A DNA stretch of 64,000 bases from Streptomyces rimosus subsp. rimosus (GCF_000720725.1 NZ_JOCQ01000051.1:1-64000), one strand, 5' to 3'. Counted from the first letter of the stretch, positions 24,387-33,554 are shown. Translations and numbers: made by a program. Notes: generated by a model not told the origin, from the letters alone.

Positions 24387-25175
24387 TCAGCCCGCTCCCC
24401 AGCCGCCGTCCAGGGGTACGGAGGCACCGTTGACGTAACCGGCGTGCGGCGAGCACAGCCAGAGCGCGGCCGCAGCGACCTCCTCGGGCTCCAGCAGCCG
24501 CTTGATCGGTGACCGCGCCAGCAGCACCTCGTTGAGCACGTCCGCGGCGTCGATCCCGTGCGCGGCGGCCTGGTCGCGGATCTGCTTCTCGACCAACGGT
24601 GTACGGACGTAGCCGGGATTGATGCAGTTGCTGGTCACGCCGTGCTCCGCGCCCTCGATGGCCGTGACCTTGCTCAGCCCCTCCAAGGCGTGCTTCGCGG
24701 CGACGTAGGCGGACTTGTAGGCGCTCGCCCGCCGCCCGTGGACACTGGAGATGTTCACGACCCTGCCCCAGCCGTTGGCGTACATGTACGGCAGCGTGCG
24801 CCGCAGCAGGAGGAACGGTGCGGTGACCATCACCTGCTGCATCAGCGCGAACCGCTCCGGCGGGAATGCGGTGAGCGGGGCCACGTGCTGGAATCCGGCG
24901 TTGTTGACGAGGATGTCGGTCTCGGTCGGCAGCAGTTCGATCGCGGCGGGGTCGGACAGGTCCGCGATATGCGCTCGACCGCCGATTTCCGCGGCGACGG
25001 CTTCGGCCGACGCGGCGTCCTTGTCGACCACGTGGACCGAGGCCCGCGCCGCCGCGAAGGCGACGGCGCACGCCTTGCCGATACCGCTCCCGGCACCGGT
25101 CACGAGGGCGGTACGCCCGCTGAGGTCGATGGCGTCGGCGGGAAACGAGGAGGGTGTCCGGGTGGTGGGAATCAT
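24387..25175 (-). CDS. 3-hydroxybutyrate dehydrogenase-like SDR
   Basis: I chose ATG 25175-25173, giving 262 residues; a TACCGT -10-like box just upstream suggests a leaderless start. An ATG at 25196 is also possible. Motifs of classical SDRs are complete: TALVTGAGSGIGKA, ADLSDP, NNAGFQHVAPL, the catalytic Ser in VVNISSVHGR, YxxxK in SAYVAAKHALEGL, and PGYVRTPLVEKQI. The last of these is typical of D-3-hydroxybutyrate dehydrogenase, which interconverts hydroxybutyrate and acetoacetate with NAD. Length agrees with that family. The C-terminal VPLDGGWGAG ends in the family's usual way. Confidence 0.8.
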   Translation of the reverse strand: MIPTTRTPSSFPADAIDLSGRTALVTGAGSGIGKACAVAFAAARASVHVVDKDAASAEAVAAEIGGRAHIADLSDPAAIELLPTETDILVNNAGFQHVAPLTAFPPERFALMQQVMVTAPFLLLRRTLPYMYANGWGRVVNISSVHGRRASAYKSAYVAAKHALEGLSKVTAIEGAEHGVTSNCINPGYVRTPLVEKQIRDQAAAHGIDAADVLNEVLLARSPIKRLLEPEEVAAAALWLCSPHAGYVNGASVPLDGGWGAG

Positions 25176-25360
25176 GGTGGAGAACGGTAAGGGCATCGCG
25201 GGCCGGTGCCTACGTGTGGAGGCCCGTCAGGGCCCACTATCCGTGGTCTGCCATGGTGAGATCACGCCATGGCCCCGCGAACTCACCGTCCGTACGGGCA
25301 GAATCCAGGAGTTGGACCGTCGGACGGCTGAGGCGGCCGCGGGTGCCGTACGCCCGCGTC

Positions 25361-25921
25361 TCACGCTCCGGGCGCGAGGCCCCTGGTGAGGACCGCCGAC
25401 CAGACCTGCTGTGCCAGGGTCGCGGTCGGCAGGGTCCCGTCGAGTTCCAGGTCGCAGTCGAGGCGGGCGGGTTCGACGTGCCGTTCGTGGGCGTCGCGGC
25501 GGTGGCGGAGGTAGTTGCGCAGCAGGACGTCGAGGGGGAAGCCGTCGCGCAGGCACTTGCGCTGGATCTTGCGTACCAGCCGGAGGTCGGCCGGAAGGTC
25601 GACGAAGACGTGGAAGCGTGCGCACGTCACCTGAGGTACGACGCGGCAGGCGAACAGACCGTCGACGATGGCCACCGCGTGGGAGGCCAGCGCCGCTTCC
25701 GTGTCGAGGGCGAGGCGCACGGTGTCCAGCGACCGGGGATCGCCGAAGTCCAGATGCGGTACGCCGTTGTCGTCGAGGTACCACACACCGCTGTCCGGCG
25801 TGCGGAAGTAGTAGTCGTCGGCGTGCAGCACCCGCACGGAATCGCACGGTGTGGTGGCCGCCAGCGCGGCTGCCAGCGTCGTCTTGCCCGCGCCCGATCC
25901 CCCGGTCAGCGTCAGCAGCAT
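25361..25921 (-). CDS. Uridine kinase-like P-loop phosphotransferase
   Basis: The Walker A loop GGSGAGKTT is at residues 7-15. A HADDYYFRTPD segment resembles the nucleoside-binding DDFY of uridine kinases, followed by the lid-like region YLDDNGVPHLDFGDPRSLD. The Walker B-like AIVDGLFACR and FVDLPADLRLVRKIQRKCL with basic residues complete the core. The protein has 186 residues and is shorter than typical Udk. It phosphorylates a nucleoside or a related small alcohol in the cytoplasm, but the substrate specificity loop is unusual. It stands alone between the SDR and the lipoprotein gene, divergent from the latter. Confidence 0.75.
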   Translation of the reverse strand: MLLTLTGGSGAGKTTLAAALAATTPCDSVRVLHADDYYFRTPDSGVWYLDDNGVPHLDFGDPRSLDTVRLALDTEAALASHAVAIVDGLFACRVVPQVTCARFHVFVDLPADLRLVRKIQRKCLRDGFPLDVLLRNYLRHRRDAHERHVEPARLDCDLELDGTLPTATLAQQVWSAVLTRGLAPGA

Positions 25922-26127
25922 CGGCTCGTCCTCTCCCCCCTGATGGCAGGCCGGGCGTCACACACGAGGCCGCGGGCGTCGAGCGTCCGCCGCTTGATCC
26001 GTGCACGCCAAGACCTGCTTTAATGATCGCTCTTTGCCGAGACACCGCTGCCGGCGGGCCGGCGCGTCCTGTGTTCGTTGCCGAGCCCGGGCCGGCCCGG
26101 TCCAGGCGGCATCCACGGGGAGCTGTT

Positions 26128-27291
26128 GTGACACGACGTAGCGTCAAGGCCGGAATCATGGCGGGAGCCGCGCTGTTGCTCGCCGCCTGCGGAGGCGGTG
26201 CTGATCCGGCCGGGGGTTCCAAGGCCGCGGGGAACGGCGGCGGCGCCTCCGGTGGTGGTGACGTGAAGAAGGCGTCGCTGGCCCAGCCCGGCGCTGTGAC
26301 AGTGGCCTTCTGCCATCCGATTCCCGACGGCAGCAGCGGTGGCGACGGCGGCAAGGTGTACGGGCTCACGGTCCGCTCGTACTCCGCCGAGAACGGCGCG
26401 GTCCTCGCCGAACGCAGCACCGTCCTGCCGAGCGGCGTGGAACCGACGGCCGTGTGCAAGAAGGACGGCCCCGCCAAGGGACCCGGCCTGGCCTTCAACA
26501 AGGACCTCACGCAGGTGGCGGGCATCTCCCGCGCCGGCACCACGGACCGGGCCGCCGCCTTCGACCTGGCCACCGGCAAGGAGGTGTCGCCGCCCGACCC
26601 GGACGCGTTCACCAAGCGCGCGAAGAACACCGGCGCCGCCTTCCACCCGGTCACGGGCAGGCTCTGGTACGACGAGCAGCCCCATGGCTTCCGGTCGAAC
26701 GACCCGGTCGTCTCACGCGACACGAAGGCGGGCGTCGCGAGTGAGCAGCGCGTTCCGTACGAGAAGATCCCGTCCCTCCTCAGGCAGGACGGCCCCACGG
26801 CGACCGCGGTCCTGGCCACGAACAAGGTCAACGGGCCGGCCGTCCCCGCGGGCGGGGTGGTGGCCACGAGCGCGGCGTCCGGAGGCCTGCGCCTGGCGCG
26901 GGTCTCGGACAAGGGCGAGGCCGGCGTGGACGGGTACCTCACCGACCTCGACACCAAGGGCCTGGGCGAGGACGGCCCCGACTGCGAACCGACGTTCTGG
27001 CACGACGCCACCACCCTGGTCTGCGAGTTCAAGAAGATCACCGTCAGCGCCGACTACAAGAAGGTGGTGAAGACCGAGGATCTGATCCCGAAGAACGACC
27101 GGGTCAGTCTGGCGCCGTTGCCCTCCCCCGACGGCAAGAGCTTCGCGTTCCTCTCGAAGGGGGAGGGCGGACAGTGGGCGCTGTTCCGCGCAGGCTTCAC
27201 GGGCGGGGCCCAGCCGGTGAAGATCGCGAACGTGGACCAGCCCCTCGACGGGGCGGACAAGCACCGTATGTCCCTGGTCCGCTGGAACTGA
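26128..27291 (+). CDS. Secreted lipoprotein with TolB-like propeller features
   Basis: GTG 26128 gives 387 residues. The signal peptide ends in a lipobox (LLLAAC, acylated Cys21), followed by a Gly/Ala/Ser-rich linker to about residue 48. The mature part has repeating strands with LAFNKDLTQVAGIS, GAAFHPVTGRLWYDEQP, and LAPLPSPDGKSFAFLSKGEGGQWALF, the last being a PD40/TolB-type blade. Four cysteines (FCHP, AVCKK, PDCEPT, VCEFK) may form two disulfides. It is anchored outside the cytoplasmic membrane; no enzyme motif is visible. A strong bidirectional hairpin follows at 27304-27328. Confidence 0.75.
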   Translation: MTRRSVKAGIMAGAALLLAACGGGADPAGGSKAAGNGGGASGGGDVKKASLAQPGAVTVAFCHPIPDGSSGGDGGKVYGLTVRSYSAENGAVLAERSTVLPSGVEPTAVCKKDGPAKGPGLAFNKDLTQVAGISRAGTTDRAAAFDLATGKEVSPPDPDAFTKRAKNTGAAFHPVTGRLWYDEQPHGFRSNDPVVSRDTKAGVASEQRVPYEKIPSLLRQDGPTATAVLATNKVNGPAVPAGGVVATSAASGGLRLARVSDKGEAGVDGYLTDLDTKGLGEDGPDCEPTFWHDATTLVCEFKKITVSADYKKVVKTEDLIPKNDRVSLAPLPSPDGKSFAFLSKGEGGQWALFRAGFTGGAQPVKIANVDQPLDGADKHRMSLVRWN

Positions 27292-27303
27292 CGGTCGTCC
27301 GTG

Positions 27304-27328
27304 GCTCCCCGGAGGACCGCCGGGGAGC
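27304..27328. terminator. Bidirectional terminator hairpin
   Basis: Arms GCTCCCCGG (27304-27312) and CCGGGGAGC (27320-27328) with a 7-base loop. It lies between the convergent lipoprotein gene (stop 27291) and the RING gene (stop at 27328). Confidence 0.7.
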
Positions 27329-29997
27329 TACCCGTCCGCGGCGAGCGAGGTGACGAAGTCGGAGGCGGCCAGCAGCCGTACCTCCCCCGCGTCGAGCCCC
27401 GCCGGGTGCAGCGCGAACACCTCCGCCTGCCCCGTCAACGGCAGGTCGCCGCGCAGCAGATACGCCAGCCGGGCCCGGCCGAGGTCGGGAGTTCCGGCGG
27501 CGTCGCAGGCCCCGGCGGCCGGGGCTCCGGCGGGCGTACGGACCTCGTCGGAATCCCGGCCCGGACCGTCGTCCGTCGCCGGCGTCCCGATGCGGTTGGC
27601 GAACTCCGCCGTGTCCTCGCCGCCGCGACGCCGGTAGGTGCTCGCCGAGCCGTCGTGGTGGCGCACCACGACGGTGCGCGCCCGGGCGGCGGCCTGCCAG
27701 GTGGCCAGTTCGCCGAGGCCGACCCGGGCGCCGGAGGCGAACAGGCCCGTCAGTCCCTGGCCGAGCGTGGCCAGGGCGTCCGCGTGGCGGTGCACGGCGT
27801 GGTGGGTGCCGGTGACGCCCTTGACCACGTCGAGCCAGCGCATCGTACGGCCCGCCACGTCCAGCACCATCGGCACCGCGGCACGGGCCCGGCCCGTCAG
27901 GTCGAAACGCTGCTCCACCTGGCGCGGGTCGAACACCGGCCCCTCGTCCCCCGGCCGGTCGCGGACCATCAGCCCGGCGAACGCCTCGTCCAGGTCCTCG
28001 AACGCCACGTTGTTGTAGGAGAAGACCACGGCGACCGCATAGCGGACGCCGGCCGCCGCCAGCCGGTCCAGGTCGAGGTCCACGAACTCCGCCGCCCCCT
28101 GCGGCGCCGGTGCGCTGGTCAGGTCGCCGGAATGCACCGCGGCGTCCTTGCGGAAGCGCAGGTCGGTGTAGTCGCAGGTGCCGGTGTGCTGCCAGTCCGC
28201 GGTGTACAGCGCCACGCTCAGGTCCAGGTCCGTACGGCCGGAAGTCCCGCTCTCCATCCAGTGCAGGAACAGGCGCACCGTACGGCCTTCGGGCACCGGC
28301 AGCTCACTGCCGCGCGGCAGGGTGACCAGGGCCCGTGCGGCGGTGCGCTCCGCGAACGGCGCGATGACACCGTTGAGTCCGGCGTCGACGACCGCCAGTT
28401 CCACCGGCGGCCGGGCTGCGGCGCGGCGCAGTATCTCGCCGGTGAGGACGGCGACCGTACGGGCGACGGCATCCGCGGGCAGCGGGCCGCGCTCGTCCGC
28501 GACGATGTGCGCCTTCGCGTTGCCGCCCTTGGGGAAGAAGACGCGGTCGTGCTGCTCGGGAGCCGTACGGGTCCGGATCTCGCCGAGGGCGGAGAGCAGC
28601 ACCGCCGGGGAAACCTTCCGTACGGCCTTGTCCAGCGCGGCCGGCACCGCGCCGGCTGCGTCGCCGTTCTCGGCCGCCAGCCGCAGCAAGTGGTCCAGGC
28701 GGCGCAGCAGTTCGCCGGGGCGCCGGGCGAGCAGGGCGACGGCGGCGGGTACGTCCCGGTCGGCCAGCGCGGCTTCGACCCGGGCGGGCCAGTGCGGCAG
28801 CCGGACGCGGTCGCCGGAGGCGTCGGCGTACGGCAGGGTCCGCGCTGCCGCGCGCAGCCGCTCGGACAGGGCGTCGTCGGTGAGCCGGACCTCGCGCAGG
28901 ACGGCGACGGCGAGCGCGGCCCGCGGGTAGCGCTCGGCGTACTCGAAGGGGTGCAGGCGCTCGGCGGCGTGCTTCCAGGCCGTCGGGTGGCGGCGCATGT
29001 CCTCGACGGCCAGGGCCGGTTCGAGCCGGTCGAGCACGGACAGCAGGGCGCGGCGCAGCGGACGCGGCACCTGGGCGAAGCGGGGTATGTCGACCAGGCC
29101 GGCGTCGCCGCCGGAGCGCACCACGAGCAGCCGCAGCACATCGGTCGCGGTGTCGGTCAGGCCGGTGGCCGCGGGGATCGTCACGGCGTACGCGGCCGGG
29201 TCGGCGAGCAGCCAGGCGAGGAGCCGGGCCTTGGTCTCGCGGCCCGGGACGGTGCGCGGCAGCCAGGTCAGGTCGGTGCGGTCCCGGGTGTCCAGGAGGG
29301 TCTGGAGGTCGTCGGTGTCCTGCGGGCTCAGCACTCCGGTGCGGGCGAGGAGGGTGCTCAACTCGCGGCCCGCGTCGGCCGTACGGGCGGCCAGGTCACC
29401 GCCGTGGGCAAGGACGCGCAGGCGCTCGGGCAGGGCACGGCCGGGGTCGGCGGCCGGGCGCGGTTCCTGCGGGCTCAGGAACGGGTCGTCGGCGTCGATG
29501 CGGCGGTGGCAGACCGGGCAGGCGGAGAAGTCCTTGCCGTCGAAGCACATCCGGCACACCAGGTGCGCGCACGGCGCGAGGGCGTGCACCGTCCCGTCCG
29601 TGCCGCACAGGACGCACGGCTGCCGGGGCTTCTGGAAGAGGAGGGTCAGCACGCGGTCGACGTAGTACGCGTGGGTGGTCTGCGGGAAGCCGCGGAAGAG
29701 CGGGGTGTGGTCGCGGTCCGCGCCGAGGGCGTGGTCGAGGTCTTCCAGCAGGGCGCGGCCCGCTGTGGTCAGCGTGCGGGTGTCCAGTACGGCCAGGGCC
29801 TGACGCAGGTCGGCCGACAGCAGGTGACCGCGTTCCAGGAGATCGGCTTCCAGCAGCGAGACACCGGCGAGGCCGTCCACCGTCGGCCGTGCCGCGTCTC
29901 CGGCCGACGGCAGGTAGACCGCGCCGCGGCGGGACAGCAGCACGGCAGCCAGGCTGCGGCGGCTGCCGGTACGGGTCGAGCTGATGGTGAGCGTCAT
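27328..29997 (-). CDS. RING-finger protein with TerD-like domain (MXAN_6230/SCO0854 family)
   Basis: ATG 29997-29995 follows GGAGGAAG; 889 residues. A complete C3HC4 RING motif has Cys128, Cys131, Cys143, His145, Cys148, Cys151, Cys160 and Cys163 with canonical spacing, so it should bind two zinc ions. Helical segments follow to about residue 560. Near the C-terminus, TDLDLSVALYTADW, FVDLDLDRLAAAGVRYAVAVVFSYN and FDLTGRARAAVPMVLD form a TerD-like (tellurium/stress, Ca-binding) domain. This architecture is known in Streptomyces and Myxococcus, but its job is not. RING domains in eukaryotes are ubiquitin ligases; whether this one acts as a ligase is unknown. It is the only gene in its transcription unit. 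Confidence 0.85.
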   Translation of the reverse strand: MTLTISSTRTGSRRSLAAVLLSRRGAVYLPSAGDAARPTVDGLAGVSLLEADLLERGHLLSADLRQALAVLDTRTLTTAGRALLEDLDHALGADRDHTPLFRGFPQTTHAYYVDRVLTLLFQKPRQPCVLCGTDGTVHALAPCAHLVCRMCFDGKDFSACPVCHRRIDADDPFLSPQEPRPAADPGRALPERLRVLAHGGDLAARTADAGRELSTLLARTGVLSPQDTDDLQTLLDTRDRTDLTWLPRTVPGRETKARLLAWLLADPAAYAVTIPAATGLTDTATDVLRLLVVRSGGDAGLVDIPRFAQVPRPLRRALLSVLDRLEPALAVEDMRRHPTAWKHAAERLHPFEYAERYPRAALAVAVLREVRLTDDALSERLRAAARTLPYADASGDRVRLPHWPARVEAALADRDVPAAVALLARRPGELLRRLDHLLRLAAENGDAAGAVPAALDKAVRKVSPAVLLSALGEIRTRTAPEQHDRVFFPKGGNAKAHIVADERGPLPADAVARTVAVLTGEILRRAAARPPVELAVVDAGLNGVIAPFAERTAARALVTLPRGSELPVPEGRTVRLFLHWMESGTSGRTDLDLSVALYTADWQHTGTCDYTDLRFRKDAAVHSGDLTSAPAPQGAAEFVDLDLDRLAAAGVRYAVAVVFSYNNVAFEDLDEAFAGLMVRDRPGDEGPVFDPRQVEQRFDLTGRARAAVPMVLDVAGRTMRWLDVVKGVTGTHHAVHRHADALATLGQGLTGLFASGARVGLGELATWQAAARARTVVVRHHDGSASTYRRRGGEDTAEFANRIGTPATDDGPGRDSDEVRTPAGAPAAGACDAAGTPDLGRARLAYLLRGDLPLTGQAEVFALHPAGLDAGEVRLLAASDFVTSLAADG

Positions 29998-30464
29998 GGC
30001 CTTCCTCCCCCGCCCGGCGGGAACGCCGGGGCCGGCATGACGCCGGTCCGTACGACCGGTGCCACGTGAATTCTTGCGGAATACGTGCGCAAGGCGGGTC
30101 GGACTGTCGCCTGATTCCGCTGCTTCGCGCCTCGGTGAACGTATCAATCCCGGGAAGCCGTCTGCATCCGCTTTGCGGGGTCAAGCTCAGGAAGAGCTGC
30201 TGGTCAGCGGCGGGTGGCCGGGTTCGGATCGGCGCCGGGGAAAAGACGTTGATGCGGGGCGGGAAGTGAACGCGCTCATTTTTCGAGAGAGGAAAGTGAG
30301 AAGGAAGCACGCTGCGGAGCCGCCCCGCGTGGCACACATTAGCAAGCGTCGGGGAAACGGCGTAGCGGATTTATGGGCGGGGCCGGGGGGACGGGTTCGC
30401 CGGGCGGCCACCCGCGGCCTCGGCCCCGCCGCCCGCTCGTGAGCTACCTAACCTCCACCTCAGC
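29998..30464. other. Divergent promoter region of the RING-TerD and TetR genes
   Basis: About 470 bases (523 with the operator) with no supported gene, less GC-rich than its surroundings. The RING gene promoter should lie in the left half and the TetR promoter near the palindrome at 30465-30485. No clear -35/-10 pair could be fixed on either strand. Confidence 0.4.
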
Positions 30465-30485
30465 TTGCCTAAAGCCTTTAGGCAA
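30465..30485. promoter_or_regulatory. Palindromic operator upstream of the TetR gene
   Basis: A perfect 10-1-10 inverted repeat: TTGCCTAAAG, one central C, then the reverse complement CTTTAGGCAA. It is 35 bases upstream of the TetR start, the position and symmetry of a TetR self-operator, probably overlapping the promoter. Confidence 0.75.
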
Positions 30486-30520
30486 CTGCATACTCGATTA
30501 TGCCAAACGGAAGGAAGCTC

Positions 30521-31090
30521 ATGGCACGCGTAGGGCTGACCACGGAACGTCTGACCCTGGCCGGGGCGGAACTGGCCGACGAGGTCGGGTTCGACGAGGT
30601 GACCGTCTCGGCACTGGCCAGACGGTTCGACGTGAAGGTCGCGAGTCTGTACTCGCACGTGAAGAACTCGCAGGACCTCAAGACCCGGATCGCCCTCCTC
30701 GCCTTGGAAGAACTGGCCGACCGGGCCGCCGACGCCCTGGCCGGGCGGGCGGGCAAGGACGCCCTGACCGCCTTGGCGAACGTCTACCGCGACTACGCCA
30801 AGGAGCACCCCGGCCGCTATGCCGCGGCGCAGCTAAGGCTGGACCCGGCGACGGCCGCCGCCAGCGCGGGCGTCCGGCACGCGCAGATGACGCGGGCCCT
30901 GCTGCGCGGTTACGACCTGTCTGAACCGGACCAGACCCATGCCGTACGCCTGCTGGGCAGCGTCTTCCACGGCTACGTGAGCCTGGAGCTGGGCGGCGGC
31001 TTCAGCCACAGCGCTCCCGACACGCAGGAGACCTGGTCACGCGTCCTGGACGCACTCGACGCCCTGCTGCGGAACTGGCCCGCGGCCTGA
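30521..31090 (+). CDS. TetR-family regulator (TetR_C_13 type)
   Basis: ATG 30521 has GGAAGGAAG just upstream; an ATG at 30500 lacks one. The 189-residue protein has the N-terminal HTH LAGAELADEVGFDEVTVSALARRFDVKVASLYSHVKNSQDL. The C-terminal ligand domain (LLRGYDLSEPDQTHAVRLLGSVFHGYVSLELGGGFSH) is characteristic of the TetR_C_13 (WHG) subgroup. It lies directly downstream of a 21-bp palindrome and 53 bases upstream of an SGNH hydrolase gene in the same direction, so it probably represses itself and that gene. The inducer is unknown. Confidence 0.85.
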   Translation: MARVGLTTERLTLAGAELADEVGFDEVTVSALARRFDVKVASLYSHVKNSQDLKTRIALLALEELADRAADALAGRAGKDALTALANVYRDYAKEHPGRYAAAQLRLDPATAAASAGVRHAQMTRALLRGYDLSEPDQTHAVRLLGSVFHGYVSLELGGGFSHSAPDTQETWSRVLDALDALLRNWPAA

Positions 31091-31126
31091 TCCCGGCCGG
31101 GCCCTCACCCAACACACCCTCCACCC

Positions 31127-31136
31127 ACCTATAGGT
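31127..31136. promoter_or_regulatory. Short palindrome ACCTATAGGT before the SGNH gene
   Basis: A perfect 10-bp palindrome ending 7 bases before the SGNH hydrolase start. It resembles a half-version of the TetR operator only loosely (shared CCTA/TAGG), so a second binding site is possible but unproven. Confidence 0.35.
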
Positions 31137-31143
31137 AAAGGTC

Positions 31144-32334
31144 ATGCACACCAATCCCGACTGGATCACCACGCCCATCACCGACGACCTCCTGCGCGGC
31201 GCCCTCGACCTGGAGCGCACCGAGCACGGCGTGCTGCCGCACCGGCTGCCCGCGTGGGCCCGCGCGCAGTACTTCGACGGGCAACTGGCCATGGCCGAGT
31301 CGCAGCCGTCCGGCGTGCGGCTGGTCTTCCGTACCCGCGCCACCGCCGTCGAGCTGGACACGCTGCCCACCAAGCGGGTGTACGTGGGCGCCCCGCCCCG
31401 GCCGGACGGCGTGTACGACCTGGTCGTCGACGGCCGCCCGGCGGGCCGGGCCGACGTGCCGGACCGCGGCAACGTCCTGACCATCGACATGGCCGCCGGG
31501 ACCGCCGAGCAGCGGCCCGGCCCGCCCGGCACCGTCCGCTTCACCGGCCTGGCCGAGGGCGCCAAGGACGTCGAGATCTGGCTGCCGCACAACGAGACCA
31601 CCGAACTCCTCGCCCTGCGCACCGACGCTCCCGTCGAACCCGTACCGGACCGGGGGCGCCGGGTGTGGCTGCACCACGGCAGTTCGATCAGCCATGGCTC
31701 GGACGCCGCGAGTCCCACCACCACCTGGCCCGCGCTCGCCGCGTCCCTGGGCGGCGTCGAACTGGTCAATCTGGGGCTGGGCGGCAGCGCCCTGCTCGAC
31801 CCGTTCACCGCCCGTACGCTGCGGGACACGCCGGCCGACCTGCTCAGCGTCAAGATCGGCATAAATCTGGTCAACGCCGACCTGATGCGGCTGCGCGCCT
31901 TCACCCCCGCTGTCCACGGCTTCCTCGACACCATCCGCGAGGGCCACCCCACCGCCCCGCTGCTGGTCGTCTCCCCCATCCTGTGCCCCATCCACGAGGA
32001 CACCCCGGGCCCCAGCGCCCCGGACTTCTCCGCCGTCAGCTCCGGCCGGCTGCGGTTCCGGGCCACGGGCGATCCGGCGGAGGTCGCGAGCGGGAAGCTG
32101 ACGCTGGGCGTGATCCGCGACGAGCTGGCCCGGATCGTGGCGCAGCGGGCGGTCCAGGACCCGAACCTGCACTACCTGGACGGCCGCGAACTCTACGGTG
32201 CTGCGGACGCGGCCGAGCTGCCGCTGCCCGACGAGCTCCACCCGGACGCCGCCACCCACCGCCGTATCGGCGAGCGCTTCGCCGGCCTGGCGTTCAGCGG
32301 CGCGGGCGCCTTCGCGGACGGCCGGGCCGTCTGA
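31144..32334 (+). CDS. SGNH/GDSL-family hydrolase
   Basis: ATG 31144 gives 396 residues. The first 170 form an N-terminal beta domain (VRLVFRTRATAVELDTLP and VYDLVVDGRPAG), as in carbohydrate-esterase-like SGNH proteins. The catalytic block is HHGSSISHG (nucleophile Ser), then GLGGSALLDPF (Gly block), IGINLVNAD (Asn block), and the terminal PDELHPDAATHRRIGERF (Asp-x-x-His). It has no signal peptide and should be a cytoplasmic esterase or lipase. It is probably co-regulated with the preceding TetR gene. The substrate is unknown; carbohydrate esters are a reasonable guess from the two-domain layout. Confidence 0.8.
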   Translation: MHTNPDWITTPITDDLLRGALDLERTEHGVLPHRLPAWARAQYFDGQLAMAESQPSGVRLVFRTRATAVELDTLPTKRVYVGAPPRPDGVYDLVVDGRPAGRADVPDRGNVLTIDMAAGTAEQRPGPPGTVRFTGLAEGAKDVEIWLPHNETTELLALRTDAPVEPVPDRGRRVWLHHGSSISHGSDAASPTTTWPALAASLGGVELVNLGLGGSALLDPFTARTLRDTPADLLSVKIGINLVNADLMRLRAFTPAVHGFLDTIREGHPTAPLLVVSPILCPIHEDTPGPSAPDFSAVSSGRLRFRATGDPAEVASGKLTLGVIRDELARIVAQRAVQDPNLHYLDGRELYGAADAAELPLPDELHPDAATHRRIGERFAGLAFSGAGAFADGRAV

Positions 32335-32361
32335 GGCGGATGCCGCCGGCCGGTTCGCCGC

Positions 32362-33507
32362 TCACCCCTGGTGGGAGCCGAACAGGTCGAGCAGCCGCTC
32401 CAGCCCCCGGTCGCCGAACATCAGGTCCAGGTTGGCCGCGGACTCGGCGGCGGACGCCTCGCTGCGCGGGAAGAGCGCCTGCTCATAGGCGGCGAGGGCG
32501 GCTTCGGTGTCACCGGGGTGGGCAGCGATGGCCCGGCCGAGTTCGGCGCCGTCCAGCATGGCGAGGTTGGCGCCCTCGCCCGCGAACGGGGACATCAGAT
32601 GGGCGGCGTCGCCGAGCAGGGTGACGCCGGGGGTGCGGTCCCAGCGGTGGCCCACGGGCAGGGCGTGGATGTGACGCGGGACGAGCGGCCCGTCGGCGTC
32701 GGCGACCAGGGCCCGCAGCCGGTCGTCCCAGCCATCGAAGGGGGCCAGGACGGCCTTCTTGGCAGTGTCGGTGGCCGAAGCGCCGAAGTCGATGGCGTCG
32801 AGCCACTCGGGGCCGGTCTTCAGCGCGGTGTAGACGTGCAGACTGCCGTCGGACTCGCGGTGGGCGAGGAAGCCCTTCCCGTCGCCGAGGCTGAAGAAGG
32901 AGCCGCCGCCGACGAGGGCGGCGCTGTCCGGGTGGCGGGTGTCGGCGTCCAGCAGGTCGCTCTCGACGAAGGAGATGCCGGTGTAGGTGGGGGTGGCCGG
33001 GGAGACCAGCGGCCGGATGCGGGACCAGGCCCCGTCGGCGCCGACGAGCAGACCGGTGGTGCGGACCGTACCGTCGGCGAGCGTCACCTCGTGCTGCCCG
33101 CCGCCCAGCGCGCGTGCGCCGGTGACCTTGTTCCCCCAGCGGACGGTGCCCTCGGGAAGCGAGTCCAGCAGCAGGTCGCGGAGCTGTCCGCGCTCCACCT
33201 CGGGCCGGGTGCCGCCGCCCTCGTCCGTCTCCTCCATCCGTACGGTGCCCTGCGGATCGACCACGCGCGTCGCCTCGCCGCCCGGGAGAACGAGTGCGCG
33301 GAAGGGCTCGTGGAGGTCGGCGGCGTGCAGGGCTGCCTGCCCGGCGTCGTCGTGGATGTCGAGCATGCCGCCCTGGGTACGGGTGTGTCGGTCGGCCTCG
33401 CCTTCGAGAACGACGGCGTCGATGCCGTGCACGTGCAGGACACGGGCCAGGGTCAGACCGCCGAGACCGGCGCCGATGATCGCTACGGGGTGGTGTGTGG
33501 TGCGCAT
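32362..33507 (-). CDS. TetX-like FAD-dependent monooxygenase
   Basis: The 381-residue protein begins AIIGAGLGGLTLARVL (FAD Rossmann loop). It then has RTQGGMLDIHDDAGQAAL, the region that in TetX is GGTLDLH, and VERGQLRDLLLDSL. The second FAD motif is GVTLLGDAAHLMSPFAGEGANLAMLDGAEL. The order and spacing follow the tetracycline monooxygenase TetX and related class A flavoenzymes, which hydroxylate aromatic or polyketide substrates using NADPH and O2. A TetR regulator with two operators lies 47 bases upstream and is likely co-transcribed. Whether tetracyclines are substrates cannot be read from the sequence; a xenobiotic-inactivating role is plausible. Confidence 0.8.
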   Translation of the reverse strand: MRTTHHPVAIIGAGLGGLTLARVLHVHGIDAVVLEGEADRHTRTQGGMLDIHDDAGQAALHAADLHEPFRALVLPGGEATRVVDPQGTVRMEETDEGGGTRPEVERGQLRDLLLDSLPEGTVRWGNKVTGARALGGGQHEVTLADGTVRTTGLLVGADGAWSRIRPLVSPATPTYTGISFVESDLLDADTRHPDSAALVGGGSFFSLGDGKGFLAHRESDGSLHVYTALKTGPEWLDAIDFGASATDTAKKAVLAPFDGWDDRLRALVADADGPLVPRHIHALPVGHRWDRTPGVTLLGDAAHLMSPFAGEGANLAMLDGAELGRAIAAHPGDTEAALAAYEQALFPRSEASAAESAANLDLMFGDRGLERLLDLFGSHQG

Positions 33508-33554
33508 GGTGGTTCCTCGATTCGGTGGTGGGCCGGGCAGTCGGGGCGAGGTGT

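Noticed and set aside
27301..30069. A 922-codon open frame antisense to the RING-TerD gene
   Set aside because: Low-complexity Gly/Arg/Val composition without any domain; the opposite strand carries a complete RING and TerD domain.
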